From: Herminiimonas sp.
GTDB lineage: Bacteria; Pseudomonadota; Gammaproteobacteria; Burkholderiales; Burkholderiaceae_D
Reading direction: 5' to 3'
Assembly (NCBI GenBank): GCA_027310305.1
Contig: DAIDBD010000007.1
Span: 62,001-126,000 of the forward strand
Length of the DNA stretch: 64,000 bases
The translations under genes were made by a program, and so were the position numbers. Below the pieces are notes generated by a model. It was not told the DNA's origin. It worked only from the letters and a program-made list of their open reading frames with translations, and ran no database searches. Shown piece after piece: positions 8,951-19,847 of this stretch. Positions within the stretch are counted from its first letter, which is position 1. Each line of letters opens with the position of its first letter.

Positions 8951-11900
8951 ATGATGAAATACCGTTCCTTTAGCGCCCGACTAGTCTTGCTGATGTCGGT
9001 CGCGATATTGTGGTCCGGCGCGGCTGCCTATGCCGCACCAACTGACATTGCCCCTGCGCCGATGGCATCGTCGTCGTCTTCCATCGTCAAGCCGAACATC
9101 AAGTTCATTCTGGACGATTCAGGAAGCATGTCGTGGACATTTCTACCTGAAGGCGCTGGTAATTTTCTAGGCAGGTATGGTTACGTCAGCAGCCAGTGCA
9201 ACGGCGCTTACTATAATCCCAATATTTCCTATCAGCCGCCGGTGGATGCCACAGGCGCAAGTTTTCCCAATGCCAGCTTCACTGCGGCGAAGTCCGATGG
9301 CTTCGACACCGCTTCCGCCGCCACCGACCTTAGCAGCCAGTTCGTTGCCAACAGATATGTCCCAGAATCCGCCAACACGACGTACCGATATTCCGGATCG
9401 TATCGCTACTATTCGTTGGGGCCATCCGCCGCTTATTACTACGTCTACACTGGCACTCAAACCACGAAAAGCTACAGCAACACCAACTCGACTTTCTATC
9501 AAGAGTGCAGCAGCTCTATAGGCTCGAGACCTGGCAAGAACGTTTTTACCAAAGTAATGGTCAGTTCGACATCGGGACCCGGCGGAACAAGCGAGTTGCA
9601 GAATTTCGCCAACTGGTACAGCTACTACCGTACCCGCATGCTGACAATGAAAACGTCGGCTAGCCGGGCTTTCTCCTCCATCAGCAGCAATTACCGGGTC
9701 GGCTACCTGTCCATCAACAACAATACCGGCAGCGATTTTCTCAATATCAGCGATTTTGACAGCACGCAAAAAACAGGATGGTACGCCAAACTGTTCGCAG
9801 CCATACCGTATAACGGCACCCCGCTTCGTTCCGCCCTTTCCACGGCGGGCCTGATCTATGGCGGCAAGATGACGGGAAGTTCATTCAACGGCTCGACGGT
9901 CGCCGACCCGATCCAATACTCGTGTCAACAGAACTTTACCATTCTCTCTACAGACGGTTACTGGAACGAGGGAAACGACAGCGGCTGTTCTGACAGGAAC
10001 GGTGCCGGCTGCCAGCTGGACAAGACTTCGGCAGTGGGCAATCAGGACGGCGGCACAACGTCCAAACCGATGTTTGATGCCCTTAACAAGAGCGACACCT
10101 TGGCGGACGTGGCTGCCTATTATTACAATACCGACTTGCGCAACTCAACATTAGGAAACTGCACAGGCGTGCTGGGGACCGATATATGCAAGGACAATGT
10201 TCCCGGTTCCGGAGACGATACAAGCATCAAGCAGCATATGACAACCTTCACGCTGGGCCTGGGCGTCAATGGAACGCTGGCATACACTGAAAATTACATG
10301 TCGGCCTCATCGGGCGATTTTTACGACATCACGCAAGGCACAAAGAGTTGGCCGGACCCGATTGCCAACACGAGTGCGGAACGGATCGACGATCTGTGGC
10401 ATGCGGCAGTCAACGGCCGCGGCACCTATTTCAGCGCCCAGAATCCGGACTCTTTGGTAAGTGGTCTCACCAAAGCCTTGGCAGGAGTCAGTGCGCGCAC
10501 TGGCGCCGCCGCTGCTGCTGCAACCAGTAACCTGGAACCGGTGGCGGGAGATAACTTCGTCTATGTTGCCTTGTACCGCACAGTCAACTGGGATGGCGAC
10601 TTGCAGGCCAAGACAATCGATCCGGGTACCGGTGCGTTGTCTGCGACAAATAGCTGGACGGCTCAAGCGCCGCTCGACGCGAAGGTGGCGGGGACTACCG
10701 ATACGCGCACCATCTACAAGTTCGACGGCAGCACAGCCACCAAACTGAAAACCTTTGATTGGCTCAATCTGAGTACTGCGGAACAGGGTTACTTCAATGG
10801 CATGTGCTCGACTTCCACCAAGCTTTCGCAATGTGCAAATTTGACGGCGGCCCAACAGACCGCCGCTTCCGGAGAAAATTTATTGAATTTTATTCGTGGC
10901 CGGTACCAGTATGAAGACCGGGCAGGAAACGCCGACCCGCTCTATCGCAAACGGGAGCATGTACTGGGCGACATGATCAATTCGCAACCGGTCTATGTGA
11001 AGCAGCCGCCGTTCGCCTATGTCGATGCCAACTATCGAGACTTCAAGGCCAAACGTTCCAACAATGCAGACGCGCGGGTGTATGTCGCTGTCAACGATGG
11101 CATGCTGCATGCCTTCAACGGCGGAACGACAGAGACGTCCCCGGCCAATACCGGCGGCGTCGAGGAGTGGGCCTACATCCCTCCGGCGGTGATGCCGAAC
11201 CTCTACAAACTGGCGGACAAGAACTATGCATCGAACCATCAGTATTATGTGGATGGATCGCCCACGGTTGGCGACATCTGCCCCAATGCGCCTGCATCAA
11301 CCTGCACGGCCAACGAGTGGAAAACCATTCTGGTCGGCGGGCTCAACTCCGGCGGCAGGGGTTATTACGCGCTCGACATTACCGATCCCGCCAATCCCAA
11401 GGCGTTATGGAACTACACGGTAGCCGACGATGCCGATCTCGGTCTTTCTTACGGCAACCCGGTCATCACCAAGCGCGCGAACGGCACATGGGTCGTCGTA
11501 TTTACATCCGGCTACAACAATGTTTCGCCAGGCGACGGCAAGGGGCACTTGTATGTGCTCAATGCCAATACCGGCGTACGTCTTGAAAAAATCGACACCA
11601 CTGCCGGCGACACCGCCACACCGAGCGGATTGGCCAAAATCAATCCATGGATCGCTGCCACAACCGACAATACGGCCTTGCGCTTTTACGGCGGCGACTT
11701 GCTTGGCAATGTATGGCGCTTCGATATCGATGATGTTGTTCCACCGGTGGGGAAAGAAGCTTTCCTGCTGGCAGAGTTGGGTGATGCAAGTGCAAGTCCG
11801 CCATTAGTTCAGCCAATCACGATCAAGCCGGAACTGACTGAAATTAAGGCAGGTGGAGCCAAACACGTGGTCGTAAGTATCGCTACGGGCCGTTACCTGG

Positions 11901-12463
11901 GGGTCTCCGATCTGAGCGACCTCAGCCAGCAATCGGTTTATTCCTTCAAGGATACGCTGACGGGCACTGGTCTAGGCAAGGTACGCACCCCCGGTGTCCT
12001 GGTCAAACAGACGCTGACCACCAATGCTGCCGGCACCGGGCGCACCACCTCCACCAATACCGTCGACTGGGGCACAACGTCGGGGTGGTATGTCGATCTG
12101 AATCCGAACAACGAATCGCCTGGTGAGAGGGTCAATGTGGACATGCAGCAGCAACTGGGACTATTAACGGTGGCTGCCAACGTACCGGAAACCAATGCCT
12201 GTACTTTGGGGGGCTACGCCTGGTTATATTCCTTCGATTACAAGACCGGCCAGTATATCCAGTCTTCGTTCAATCAGATAGCAGGGAAAAGGCTTTCTCA
12301 AAATGCACTGGTTGCCGGATTGAAGACCATCAAGCTGAACACGGGAAAAACAGTGACCTTGGTCACCGACACTGGAGGAGGAATTACCGGCAATGACGAT
12401 CCCTCATCGAGTCCGAATATCAGCGGCGCACGGCGTGTTTCATGGCGCGAACTGATTGACTAA
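8951..12463 (+). CDS. pilY1: PilY1-type pilus tip adhesin
   Basis: A 1170-residue secreted protein with a signal peptide (cleavage near AYA-AP, residue 28). A von Willebrand A-like region begins with a MIDAS-type DDSGSMS at residues 55-61. The C-terminal third (from about residue 690) is the PilY1 beta-propeller, with blades such as VYVAVNDGMLHAFNG (about 711) and FYGGDLLGNVWRFD (about 911). PilY1 works at the pilus tip in adhesion, pilus extension and surface sensing. It is preceded by AGGAGG and is the last of the pilin genes. The very Ser/Tyr/Asn-rich stretch at about 95-190 is probably variable surface sequence. Confidence 0.92.
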   Translation: MMKYRSFSARLVLLMSVAILWSGAAAYAAPTDIAPAPMASSSSSIVKPNIKFILDDSGSMSWTFLPEGAGNFLGRYGYVSSQCNGAYYNPNISYQPPVDATGASFPNASFTAAKSDGFDTASAATDLSSQFVANRYVPESANTTYRYSGSYRYYSLGPSAAYYYVYTGTQTTKSYSNTNSTFYQECSSSIGSRPGKNVFTKVMVSSTSGPGGTSELQNFANWYSYYRTRMLTMKTSASRAFSSISSNYRVGYLSINNNTGSDFLNISDFDSTQKTGWYAKLFAAIPYNGTPLRSALSTAGLIYGGKMTGSSFNGSTVADPIQYSCQQNFTILSTDGYWNEGNDSGCSDRNGAGCQLDKTSAVGNQDGGTTSKPMFDALNKSDTLADVAAYYYNTDLRNSTLGNCTGVLGTDICKDNVPGSGDDTSIKQHMTTFTLGLGVNGTLAYTENYMSASSGDFYDITQGTKSWPDPIANTSAERIDDLWHAAVNGRGTYFSAQNPDSLVSGLTKALAGVSARTGAAAAAATSNLEPVAGDNFVYVALYRTVNWDGDLQAKTIDPGTGALSATNSWTAQAPLDAKVAGTTDTRTIYKFDGSTATKLKTFDWLNLSTAEQGYFNGMCSTSTKLSQCANLTAAQQTAASGENLLNFIRGRYQYEDRAGNADPLYRKREHVLGDMINSQPVYVKQPPFAYVDANYRDFKAKRSNNADARVYVAVNDGMLHAFNGGTTETSPANTGGVEEWAYIPPAVMPNLYKLADKNYASNHQYYVDGSPTVGDICPNAPASTCTANEWKTILVGGLNSGGRGYYALDITDPANPKALWNYTVADDADLGLSYGNPVITKRANGTWVVVFTSGYNNVSPGDGKGHLYVLNANTGVRLEKIDTTAGDTATPSGLAKINPWIAATTDNTALRFYGGDLLGNVWRFDIDDVVPPVGKEAFLLAELGDASASPPLVQPITIKPELTEIKAGGAKHVVVSIATGRYLGVSDLSDLSQQSVYSFKDTLTGTGLGKVRTPGVLVKQTLTTNAAGTGRTTSTNTVDWGTTSGWYVDLNPNNESPGERVNVDMQQQLGLLTVAANVPETNACTLGGYAWLYSFDYKTGQYIQSSFNQIAGKRLSQNALVAGLKTIKLNTGKTVTLVTDTGGGITGNDDPSSSPNISGARRVSWRELID

Positions 12464-12480
12464 GCAATTTATAGTACAGG

Positions 12481-12498
12481 CAGGGGGCAAGCCCCCTG
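12481..12498. repeat. 8-bp GC-rich hairpin just before the next start codon
   Basis: CAGGGGGC and GCCCCCTG are separated by AA. There is no T-tract. The element lies seven bases before the ATG at 12505 and would sequester any ribosome-binding site there. Confidence 0.5.
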
Positions 12499-12504
12499 AC
12501 ATGC

Positions 12505-13134
12505 ATGGCTTTATTGTCTGGACGATTGCAGCCTTACCAGTTGCTTGCGCTGATGCTGTCGGTAGCGGCACATTTCATATTAGGCATTGCTTTCGATCTC
12601 GGGAGAGGCCTGCAAAATGGGGCTGTAGTAGAGCAGCCGATATCGCTATTGACTGTAGAACTGAAAAAGCCAGAGCGCACACTCTTGCAGCCCGAGTCAA
12701 CAATTTTTCGAAACAAAAATCTCGACAAGCGCACGCCGGATCATTCACTAAATTCGTCGATAGCTGTCGCGCAGTCGATTGAAAAAAATCCCGCGATTAT
12801 CATTTCCAAAGAATCCGAGCCATATTATTTTCGAATTGATCAGCTAACTGACAAGCCTTTCGTTTTGCGAGACATTTCCCCCGATCTGGGGAGTGATGTA
12901 TTCGGCGTCCCGCCTCAGTCTACGGTATTGCGATTACTGATTAATGAATATGGAGACGTCGATCAGGTGATAGCCGAGAGGTCTGGCCTACCGGAGCAGG
13001 TGAAGACTTTGTTGATGCAAGCTTTTTCAAAGACTAAATTTTCCCCTGGAAAAATTAGTGGCGCGCCTGTCAAAAGCCAGTTGAAAATCCAGATTGCAAT
13101 AGAGAGTGCCATGCCGCAACCTGGGAACAGATAA
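12505..13134 (+). CDS. small membrane-anchored protein with TonB-C-like end
   Basis: A 209-residue protein with one N-terminal membrane helix (about 12-32), a polar middle region, and a C-terminal segment from about residue 140 (TVLRLLINEYGDVDQV ... FSPGKISGAPVKSQLKIQI) that looks like the TonB C-terminal fold. It may span the periplasm like an energy-transducing or anchoring protein. No ExbB/ExbD gene is nearby. It follows pilY1 by only 41 bases, so it may be a pilus-cluster accessory, but this is inference. The ribosome-binding site is poor and overlaps a hairpin. Confidence 0.6.
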   Translation: MALLSGRLQPYQLLALMLSVAAHFILGIAFDLGRGLQNGAVVEQPISLLTVELKKPERTLLQPESTIFRNKNLDKRTPDHSLNSSIAVAQSIEKNPAIIISKESEPYYFRIDQLTDKPFVLRDISPDLGSDVFGVPPQSTVLRLLINEYGDVDQVIAERSGLPEQVKTLLMQAFSKTKFSPGKISGAPVKSQLKIQIAIESAMPQPGNR

Positions 13135-13307
13135 CAGGGCATAGCCGCACAGATATTTAGCAGTTGAACTTGCAGCAAACGATATGTCCAACCACATCTA
13201 AGGTCTTTATTTTTCTTGAAAAGACGTTTATCAGCGTCATGGAATAACAATCAGTAAGTCTGCGATCCATTCTGGTAGATTGTTGAATCGTGTCATGGAG
13301 CGAATGC

Positions 13308-14702
<1,395 letters not shown>

Positions 14703-14733
14703 ATCATGCCGCCGCATTCCGGCCGCGATCCGG

Positions 14734-15645
14734 CTATTTGGCGACGCCCTGAAACGACGCCATCAACTGCTCGCGCAGCCAGCGGTTGGCCGGATCGCCA
14801 TCCACATTGGCATGCCAGTACATGTAGACGTCCCACGATGGCATATCGAGCGGCAACGGCAGCAATTGATTCTTGAACTGCCGGTTAGCGACGCGCGCAT
14901 AACGCTCCGGCATCGTCAGAATCAGATCGGTCTGGCTGACCACGCGGCACGCGGCGAAATAATGCTGGCAGCGCAAACGAATGCGGCGCTGCAAACCGAG
15001 CCGGCTCAGTTCGAAATCCTCCAGTCCCGGACCCTTGCGGCGCGAACTCGCCAAAATATGGTCCTGCTTCAAATAGGTTTCCAGATCGAGCGCGCCATGC
15101 ATCTGCGGATGGCCTTTTCGCGCCACCACCACCGTCTTATCCACCAGTATCCGTTTATGCAGGATGTCGGCGGAGAGCGGCAGCAATACATCGATCGCGC
15201 AATCAAGCGTGCCGGCGGCCAGTTCGCTTTCCAGTTCGCGACGATCGACCTGGATGGCGGCGATGTCCGCATGCGGCGCCTGCTGCCCGATCCGCACCAT
15301 CAGCGGCGGCAGCACGGTCGATTCGAGCACGTCGCGCAATGCCAGCGTGAATTGCTTTTGCGTGGTGGCGGGATCGAACCGGTCCAGTCCGTTCAGCGTC
15401 ACTTCAAAGCCGCGCAGCGAGCGGCGCACCGGCTCGATGATGCTGCGTGCCAGCGGCGTCGATACCATCGCATGGCCTTGCCGCTCGAACAGCGGATCGT
15501 CGAACAGTTGCCGCAGCCGGCCCAGCGCATGGCTGATGGCCGGCTGCGTCAGGTTCAGTTTCTGGCTGGCGCGCGTGACGCTGCCTTCCGCATAAATGGC
15601 TTCAAACACGATGAACAGGTTCAGATCGATTCGAGATATATGCAT
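14734..15645 (-). CDS. LysR-family transcriptional regulator
   Basis: A 303-residue LysR regulator. The winged helix-turn-helix occupies residues 1-65 (DLNLFIVFEAIYAEGSVTRA then LTQPAISHALGRLRQLFDDP), followed by the effector-binding domain. It is divergent from the histidine phosphatase/SDR/acyl-CoA dehydrogenase genes, the usual position of a LysR regulator relative to its targets. The likely ligand would be an acyl or CoA-related metabolite of that pathway, which is inference from context only. Confidence 0.9.
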   Translation of the reverse strand: MHISRIDLNLFIVFEAIYAEGSVTRASQKLNLTQPAISHALGRLRQLFDDPLFERQGHAMVSTPLARSIIEPVRRSLRGFEVTLNGLDRFDPATTQKQFTLALRDVLESTVLPPLMVRIGQQAPHADIAAIQVDRRELESELAAGTLDCAIDVLLPLSADILHKRILVDKTVVVARKGHPQMHGALDLETYLKQDHILASSRRKGPGLEDFELSRLGLQRRIRLRCQHYFAACRVVSQTDLILTMPERYARVANRQFKNQLLPLPLDMPSWDVYMYWHANVDGDPANRWLREQLMASFQGVAK

Positions 15646-15770
15646 GGAATTGATGGAAGTTAATTACAAGTATTCATTTGATGGATTCTAGCGTTGTCTG
15701 TAAGCTTTTACCATCCGTTCGCCAGCAGGCGCATTGTAAAAATTACAGCACTTCGGGAAACGAAAGCACC

Positions 15771-16478
15771 ATGGGACAAATCTTTCTGGTCCGGCACGGA
15801 CAGGCGTCGTTCGGCACGGCGAATTACGATCAACTGTCGGAGCTCGGCGTCGAGCAGGCGCGGCTGCTGGGCGAGTGGTTCGCCAATCGCGGTCAACAAT
15901 TCAACCGGATAATAACGGGCGGCATGAAGCGGCATCGGCAGACGGCGGACGCCTGCCTGAATGCACTGCCGAAATCATGGCTGAGCGAGACCGACTGGCA
16001 TACCGATGCGGGCTTCAATGAATACGATCACGATGAAGTGCTGATTCGTCATCGGCCGAGTTTTGCCGACCCGATCGCTGTCAAGGATTTTCTGGCGCAA
16101 ACCGATAACGCGAACCGCGCTTTCCAGAAAATTTTCCAGGAAGCGATGACGCGCTGGATGAGCGGCGAACATGATGAAGACTATAACGAGCCGTGGCCGG
16201 TCTTTCGCAGCCGCTGCATTGCCGCATTCGAGCGCGTGCTTGAAAACGCAGGGCAGTCGCAAAACATCATCGTGTTCACATCGGGCGGCACGATCGCAAC
16301 GTTGTGCCAGCATCTGCTGCAGTTCCCGGACCGGCAAATGGCTGAACTGAACTGGTCGCTGGTCAACAGTGCCGTGACCAAACTGTTTTACCAGCCGGGC
16401 AAGGTCACGCTCAGTACTCTGAATAATTACGCACACCTGGAATGGCTCGGCGAAAAAGATGCCGTGACCTACCGCTAA
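15771..16478 (+). CDS. histidine phosphatase family protein
   Basis: A 235-residue phosphoglycerate-mutase-like phosphatase. The catalytic RHG motif is at the very N-terminus (FLVRHGQASFG, His9 region) and a second conserved His-containing or substrate-binding segment follows (FTSGGTIATL). I start it at ATG 15771 because the family begins directly before this motif. The upstream 31 codons look non-coding. It precedes SDR and acyl-CoA dehydrogenase genes with a 31-base gap, an arrangement common in Burkholderiales acyl-CoA gene sets. The substrate is unknown. Confidence 0.85.
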   Translation: MGQIFLVRHGQASFGTANYDQLSELGVEQARLLGEWFANRGQQFNRIITGGMKRHRQTADACLNALPKSWLSETDWHTDAGFNEYDHDEVLIRHRPSFADPIAVKDFLAQTDNANRAFQKIFQEAMTRWMSGEHDEDYNEPWPVFRSRCIAAFERVLENAGQSQNIIVFTSGGTIATLCQHLLQFPDRQMAELNWSLVNSAVTKLFYQPGKVTLSTLNNYAHLEWLGEKDAVTYR

Positions 16479-16509
16479 CGCAACTAACGCAATCTGCAAG
16501 GAACCCGCC

Positions 16510-17280
16510 ATGACCACACCCGATTTATTCGACTTGACCGGCAAAATCGCGCTGGTGACCGGCGCCAGCCGCGGCATAGGCGAAGCGGTCGCCAAGACAC
16601 TGGCTGCTTACGGCGCCCATGTGATCGTGTCGAGTCGCAAGGCCGACGCATGCGAAGCGGTGGTCGCCGCGATCCGCGCCGCCGGCGGCAGCGCCGAAGC
16701 GCGCGCCTGCCACATCGGCGACATGGCGCAGATCGAAACGCTGTTTGCCGATATCGAAGCGGCCCACGGCAGGCTCGATATCCTGGTCAACAATGCGGCC
16801 ACCAATCCGCATTTCGGCTCGATCGTCGATACCGATCTGTCGGCATTCCAGAAAACGGTCGACGTCAATATTCGCGGCTACTTTTTCATGTCGGCGATGG
16901 GTGCAAAGCTGATGACGAAAAACGGCGGCGGCAGCATCGTCAATGTGGCATCGGTCAACGGCGTCACGCCCGGCGCGCTGCAGGGAATCTATTCGATCAC
17001 CAAGGCGGCGGTGATCTCGATGACCAAGGCGTTCGCCAGGGAATGCGCGCCGATGGGCGTGCGGGTCAATGCGCTGCTGCCGGGCGCGACCGATACCAAA
17101 TTTGCGTCGGCGCTGTTCCACAATCCCGTCATCATGGAAAAGGCATTGACGCGCATTCCGATGAATCGCATCGCCGAACCGGATGAAATGGCGGGCACGG
17201 TGCTGTATTTGGCGTCGGACGCAGCCAGCTATACCACCGGCGCGTGCATCAATGTCGATGGCGGTTATCTGGCTGGTTAA
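16510..17280 (+). CDS. SDR-family NAD(P)-dependent oxidoreductase
   Basis: A 256-residue short-chain dehydrogenase/reductase with the cofactor motif TGASRGIG (residues 18-25), NNAAT after strand 4, and the catalytic Tyr161-x3-Lys165 (YSITK). The C-terminus GACINVDGGYLAG is typical. It lies between the histidine phosphatase and the acyl-CoA dehydrogenase. A role in fatty-acid or branched acyl-CoA breakdown (3-hydroxyacyl dehydrogenase-like) is suggested by neighbours but not by specific residues. Confidence 0.9.
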   Translation: MTTPDLFDLTGKIALVTGASRGIGEAVAKTLAAYGAHVIVSSRKADACEAVVAAIRAAGGSAEARACHIGDMAQIETLFADIEAAHGRLDILVNNAATNPHFGSIVDTDLSAFQKTVDVNIRGYFFMSAMGAKLMTKNGGGSIVNVASVNGVTPGALQGIYSITKAAVISMTKAFARECAPMGVRVNALLPGATDTKFASALFHNPVIMEKALTRIPMNRIAEPDEMAGTVLYLASDAASYTTGACINVDGGYLAG

Positions 17281-17390
17281 GAGCGCGCCTGGCCCTGAAC
17301 ATTTTTTCCGGTGCTCTTTCTTATACGTATTCTTGTTTTTAAACCCGATCAACAGCGGTACGCGATGCGTGCCAAATACCGGAGTATCAA

Positions 17391-18623
17391 ATGGATTTCC
17401 AATACAGCCCCAAAGTAAGGCAACTGCAGGCACGCCTGATCGCGTTCATGGATGAACACATCTATCCGAACGAAGCCGTTTTCGCTGCCGAGATTGCGGC
17501 GAATCGCGCGCAAGGCAACGCGTGGATCCCGACCAGGATCATGGAAGAACTGAAGGCAAAGGCGAAGGCCGCCGAGCTATGGAATCTGTTCCTGCCGGAG
17601 TCGTCGCGCGGCGCCGGCCTGACCAATCTGGAATACGCGCCGCTGTGCGAAATCATGGGTCGCGTGCAATGGGCTCCCGAAGTGTTCAATTGCGCGGCGC
17701 CCGATACCGGCAATATGGAAACGCTGGAGCGCTATGCCAGCGAAGCGTTGAAAGAGCAATGGCTCAAGCCGCTGCTGGCCGGCGAAATCCGCTCCTGTTT
17801 CGGCATGACCGAGCCGGCGGTTGCCTCGTCGGATGCGACCAACATCGAAAGCCGCATCGAGCGCGATGGCGATCATTACGTGATCAACGGCCGCAAATGG
17901 TGGTCGTCCGGCGCCAACGATCCGCGCTGCAAGGTATTCATTTTCATGGGCAAGAGCGATCCCGCCAATTCGAACCGGCACCAGCAGCAATCGATGATCG
18001 TGGTGCCGCGCGACACGCCGGGCGTCAACATCCTGCGCCACCTGCCGGTACTCGGCTTCGACGACGCGCCGCATGGCCATGCCGAAGTCCTGTTCGAAAA
18101 CGTGCGCGTTCCGGCCGCCAACATGCTGCTGGGCGAAGGCCGCGGCTTCGAAATCGCGCAAGGCCGCCTGGGACCCGGCCGCATCCACCACTGCATGCGC
18201 CTGGTTGGCCTGGCCGAACGCGCATTGGAAAAAATGTGCCGGCGCACGCTGGGCCGCGTCGCGTTCGGCAAGCCGATCGCGGAGCAGACGGTGACGCTGG
18301 AGCGCATCGCCGAATCGCGCATCATGATCGACGAGGCACGCTTCCTGGTGCTGAATGCCGCATCGATGATGGATACCGTCGGCAACAAGGTCGCCGCCAA
18401 GGAAATCGCCATGATCAAGGTCGCAGCACCCAACATGGCATGCCAGGTGATCGACTGGTCGATCCAGGCGCACGGCGGCGGCGGCATGGCCGATCCCTTC
18501 CTGGCGCATGCGTATGCCAGCGCGCGTTCACTGCGCATCGCCGACGGCCCGGATGAAGTGCACCGCAATCAGATCGGCAAGATGGAATTAGCGAAATACA
18601 AGGCGGCCAGACCTGTGCATTGA
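17391..18623 (+). CDS. acyl-CoA dehydrogenase
   Basis: A 410-residue flavoprotein of the ACAD10/11-like branch. It has the FAD/substrate signature [17 protein letters not shown] (about 130-147), a middle beta-domain, and the C-terminal helical domain ending with [20 protein letters not shown]. It oxidises an acyl-CoA to the 2,3-enoyl-CoA with electron transfer flavoprotein as acceptor. It follows the SDR gene with a 110-base gap. Directly downstream is the remnant of an acyl-CoA ligase that probably supplied its substrate. Confidence 0.92.
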   Translation: MDFQYSPKVRQLQARLIAFMDEHIYPNEAVFAAEIAANRAQGNAWIPTRIMEELKAKAKAAELWNLFLPESSRGAGLTNLEYAPLCEIMGRVQWAPEVFNCAAPDTGNMETLERYASEALKEQWLKPLLAGEIRSCFGMTEPAVASSDATNIESRIERDGDHYVINGRKWWSSGANDPRCKVFIFMGKSDPANSNRHQQQSMIVVPRDTPGVNILRHLPVLGFDDAPHGHAEVLFENVRVPAANMLLGEGRGFEIAQGRLGPGRIHHCMRLVGLAERALEKMCRRTLGRVAFGKPIAEQTVTLERIAESRIMIDEARFLVLNAASMMDTVGNKVAAKEIAMIKVAAPNMACQVIDWSIQAHGGGGMADPFLAHAYASARSLRIADGPDEVHRNQIGKMELAKYKAARPVH

Positions 18624-18661
18624 TTGGCAATGTAAAGAAAATTTCAGCTCAATGATGGCTT

Positions 18662-18882
18662 GTCCAGAACTATCCGTTGCACGATCTGAAGCAGGATATC
18701 GCGGTGCTCCAGTACACCGGCGGCACCACCGGTTTTCCGAAAGGCGCGATGCTGACGCATGCGAATCTGCCATCGATCAGCGCTTCCAGCGCCTGACCGG
18801 ATGCAGCCTGCTGGAAGGATGGGGCATGACGGAAGAGCTTTACGCCGAAGAAGCGGGCAAGCGCGAAAAGACTCCCGGTTAA
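18662..18882 (+). pseudogene. remnant of a long-chain acyl-CoA synthetase (AMP-binding enzyme)
   Basis: Two recognisable fragments in different frames remain. Frame of base 18662: [19 protein letters not shown] then [11 protein letters not shown], the ATP/AMP-binding P-loop signature of FadD-type ligases, ending at TGA 18794-18796. Frame of base 18778 onward: [18 protein letters not shown], the later GYGxTE motif, ending at TAA 18880-18882. In an intact ligase these motifs are over 100 residues apart; here they are about 20 codons apart, so at least one large internal deletion plus the loss of both ends has occurred. A hairpin terminator directly after the TAA suggests that the original 3' end is preserved. 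Confidence 0.8.
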
Positions 18883-18914
18883 TCGCCGGCAGCCGGAGGC
18901 CGCCGGCGATTTTC
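18881..18914 (+). terminator. hairpin terminator after the acyl-CoA gene group
   Basis: Arms AATCGCCGGC (18881-18890) and GCCGGCGATT (18902-18911), 10 bp perfect with an 11-base loop, followed by a short T-run. It lies between the ligase remnant and the convergent small membrane protein and may serve both. Confidence 0.65.
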
Positions 18915-18955
18915 AGAGTATCAACAATGCTGAATGAGATCAGCAGAATCGTTTA

Positions 18956-19225
18956 TCAGCGCGGTGTGCCGCGGCGGAACAGATTCACGATGGCCAGCAA
19001 TATCACCGCGCCCAGCAGCGAAACCAGCAATGAGCTGATGCTGAAGTCGTTCTGATTGATTGTGCCGGTACCGAATAAAGGCGCCAGCAGCCAACCGCCG
19101 AGCAATGCTCCGATAATACCCACAACGATATTGAGAAACATGCCTTGCTGTGCATCGGTTTTCATGATCATGCTTGCCACCCAGCCGAGTAAGCCGCCAA
19201 CAACGATCCAGATAATAAAGTTCAT
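18956..19225 (-). CDS. GlsB/YeaQ/YmgE-type stress membrane protein
   Basis: An 89-residue very hydrophobic protein with about three membrane helices and the glycine-rich pattern of the transglycosylase-associated/GlsB-YeaQ-YmgE family (IIWIVVGGLLGWVASMIM, GIIGALLGGWLLAPLFG). Members are general-stress-induced inner-membrane proteins of unclear function. A GGAG site precedes the ATG. It is transcribed convergently to the acyl-CoA cluster. Confidence 0.88.
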   Translation of the reverse strand: MNFIIWIVVGGLLGWVASMIMKTDAQQGMFLNIVVGIIGALLGGWLLAPLFGTGTINQNDFSISSLLVSLLGAVILLAIVNLFRRGTPR

Positions 19226-19519
19226 TTTTGATCTCCAAAGTTAGTCAAGGGAATCATCGCGCCTGGCGTTAGCCAATTGCGACGGGTTAAAGATTCAGAT
19301 TCAACAAGGTCGGCATGAAGCAGTGCATCGCAGCCTTTGCTTTCCCAAGTTTTCCATTACGCCTGCAACTGCCAGAACTGCTCCATCCGTTGGGCTTTTG
19401 TGCAAGGCATGCAGCATCGCCCGCAAAGCCCGTCCGGATACACCCATTGCCAAAGAGGCTTGTATTCAAAGCGACGGCAGCATCCGTTTCCCTTCGGTTA
19501 TTTCAATGAAGCGATGCTG

Positions 19520-19759
19520 CTATCTGCTTTGATTCCGCTGCTGGTCTTGTCGTGATTCCGATCCCGATCGAACCTCATCCATGACTTGAACCGTTGCCCC
19601 TTCCTTGGTCTCCGTTAACTTGCTGGCGTAGTCGCACGCATCCTGCTTGTCGTCAAACGTTGCCAGCGGATTGTCAAAATCATTTTCCGATACGTCCCAG
19701 CGATCGTTTTCGCCGCGCGACACGCGAAAGACGACCGGACCTTTTTGGTCAATTCCCAT
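19520..19759 (-). CDS. small DUF2188-like protein
   Basis: A 79-residue polar protein with pattern VVFRVSRGENDRWDVSE then a helix (TFDDKQDACDYASKLTE) and EGATVQVMD, resembling the DUF2188 fold seen in many small soil-bacterial proteins. The function is unknown. An excellent AGGAGG ribosome-binding site before the ATG argues that it is really translated. The last 15 residues are charged and probably disordered. The adjacent gene is also a small protein on the same strand. Confidence 0.65.
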   Translation of the reverse strand: MGIDQKGPVVFRVSRGENDRWDVSENDFDNPLATFDDKQDACDYASKLTETKEGATVQVMDEVRSGSESRQDQQRNQSR

Positions 19760-19847
19760 TTCAACCTCCTTTTCAAAACACTTTCACCCAGAGCATTGCC
19801 ACATCCATTAGGCAAGTTCACGCGCTGCAGGTTCACGATTGGATGGT

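Noticed and set aside
12481-12498. Rho-independent terminator after pilY1
   Set aside because: The hairpin has a two-base loop and no T-tract, and the next start codon is only seven bases away.
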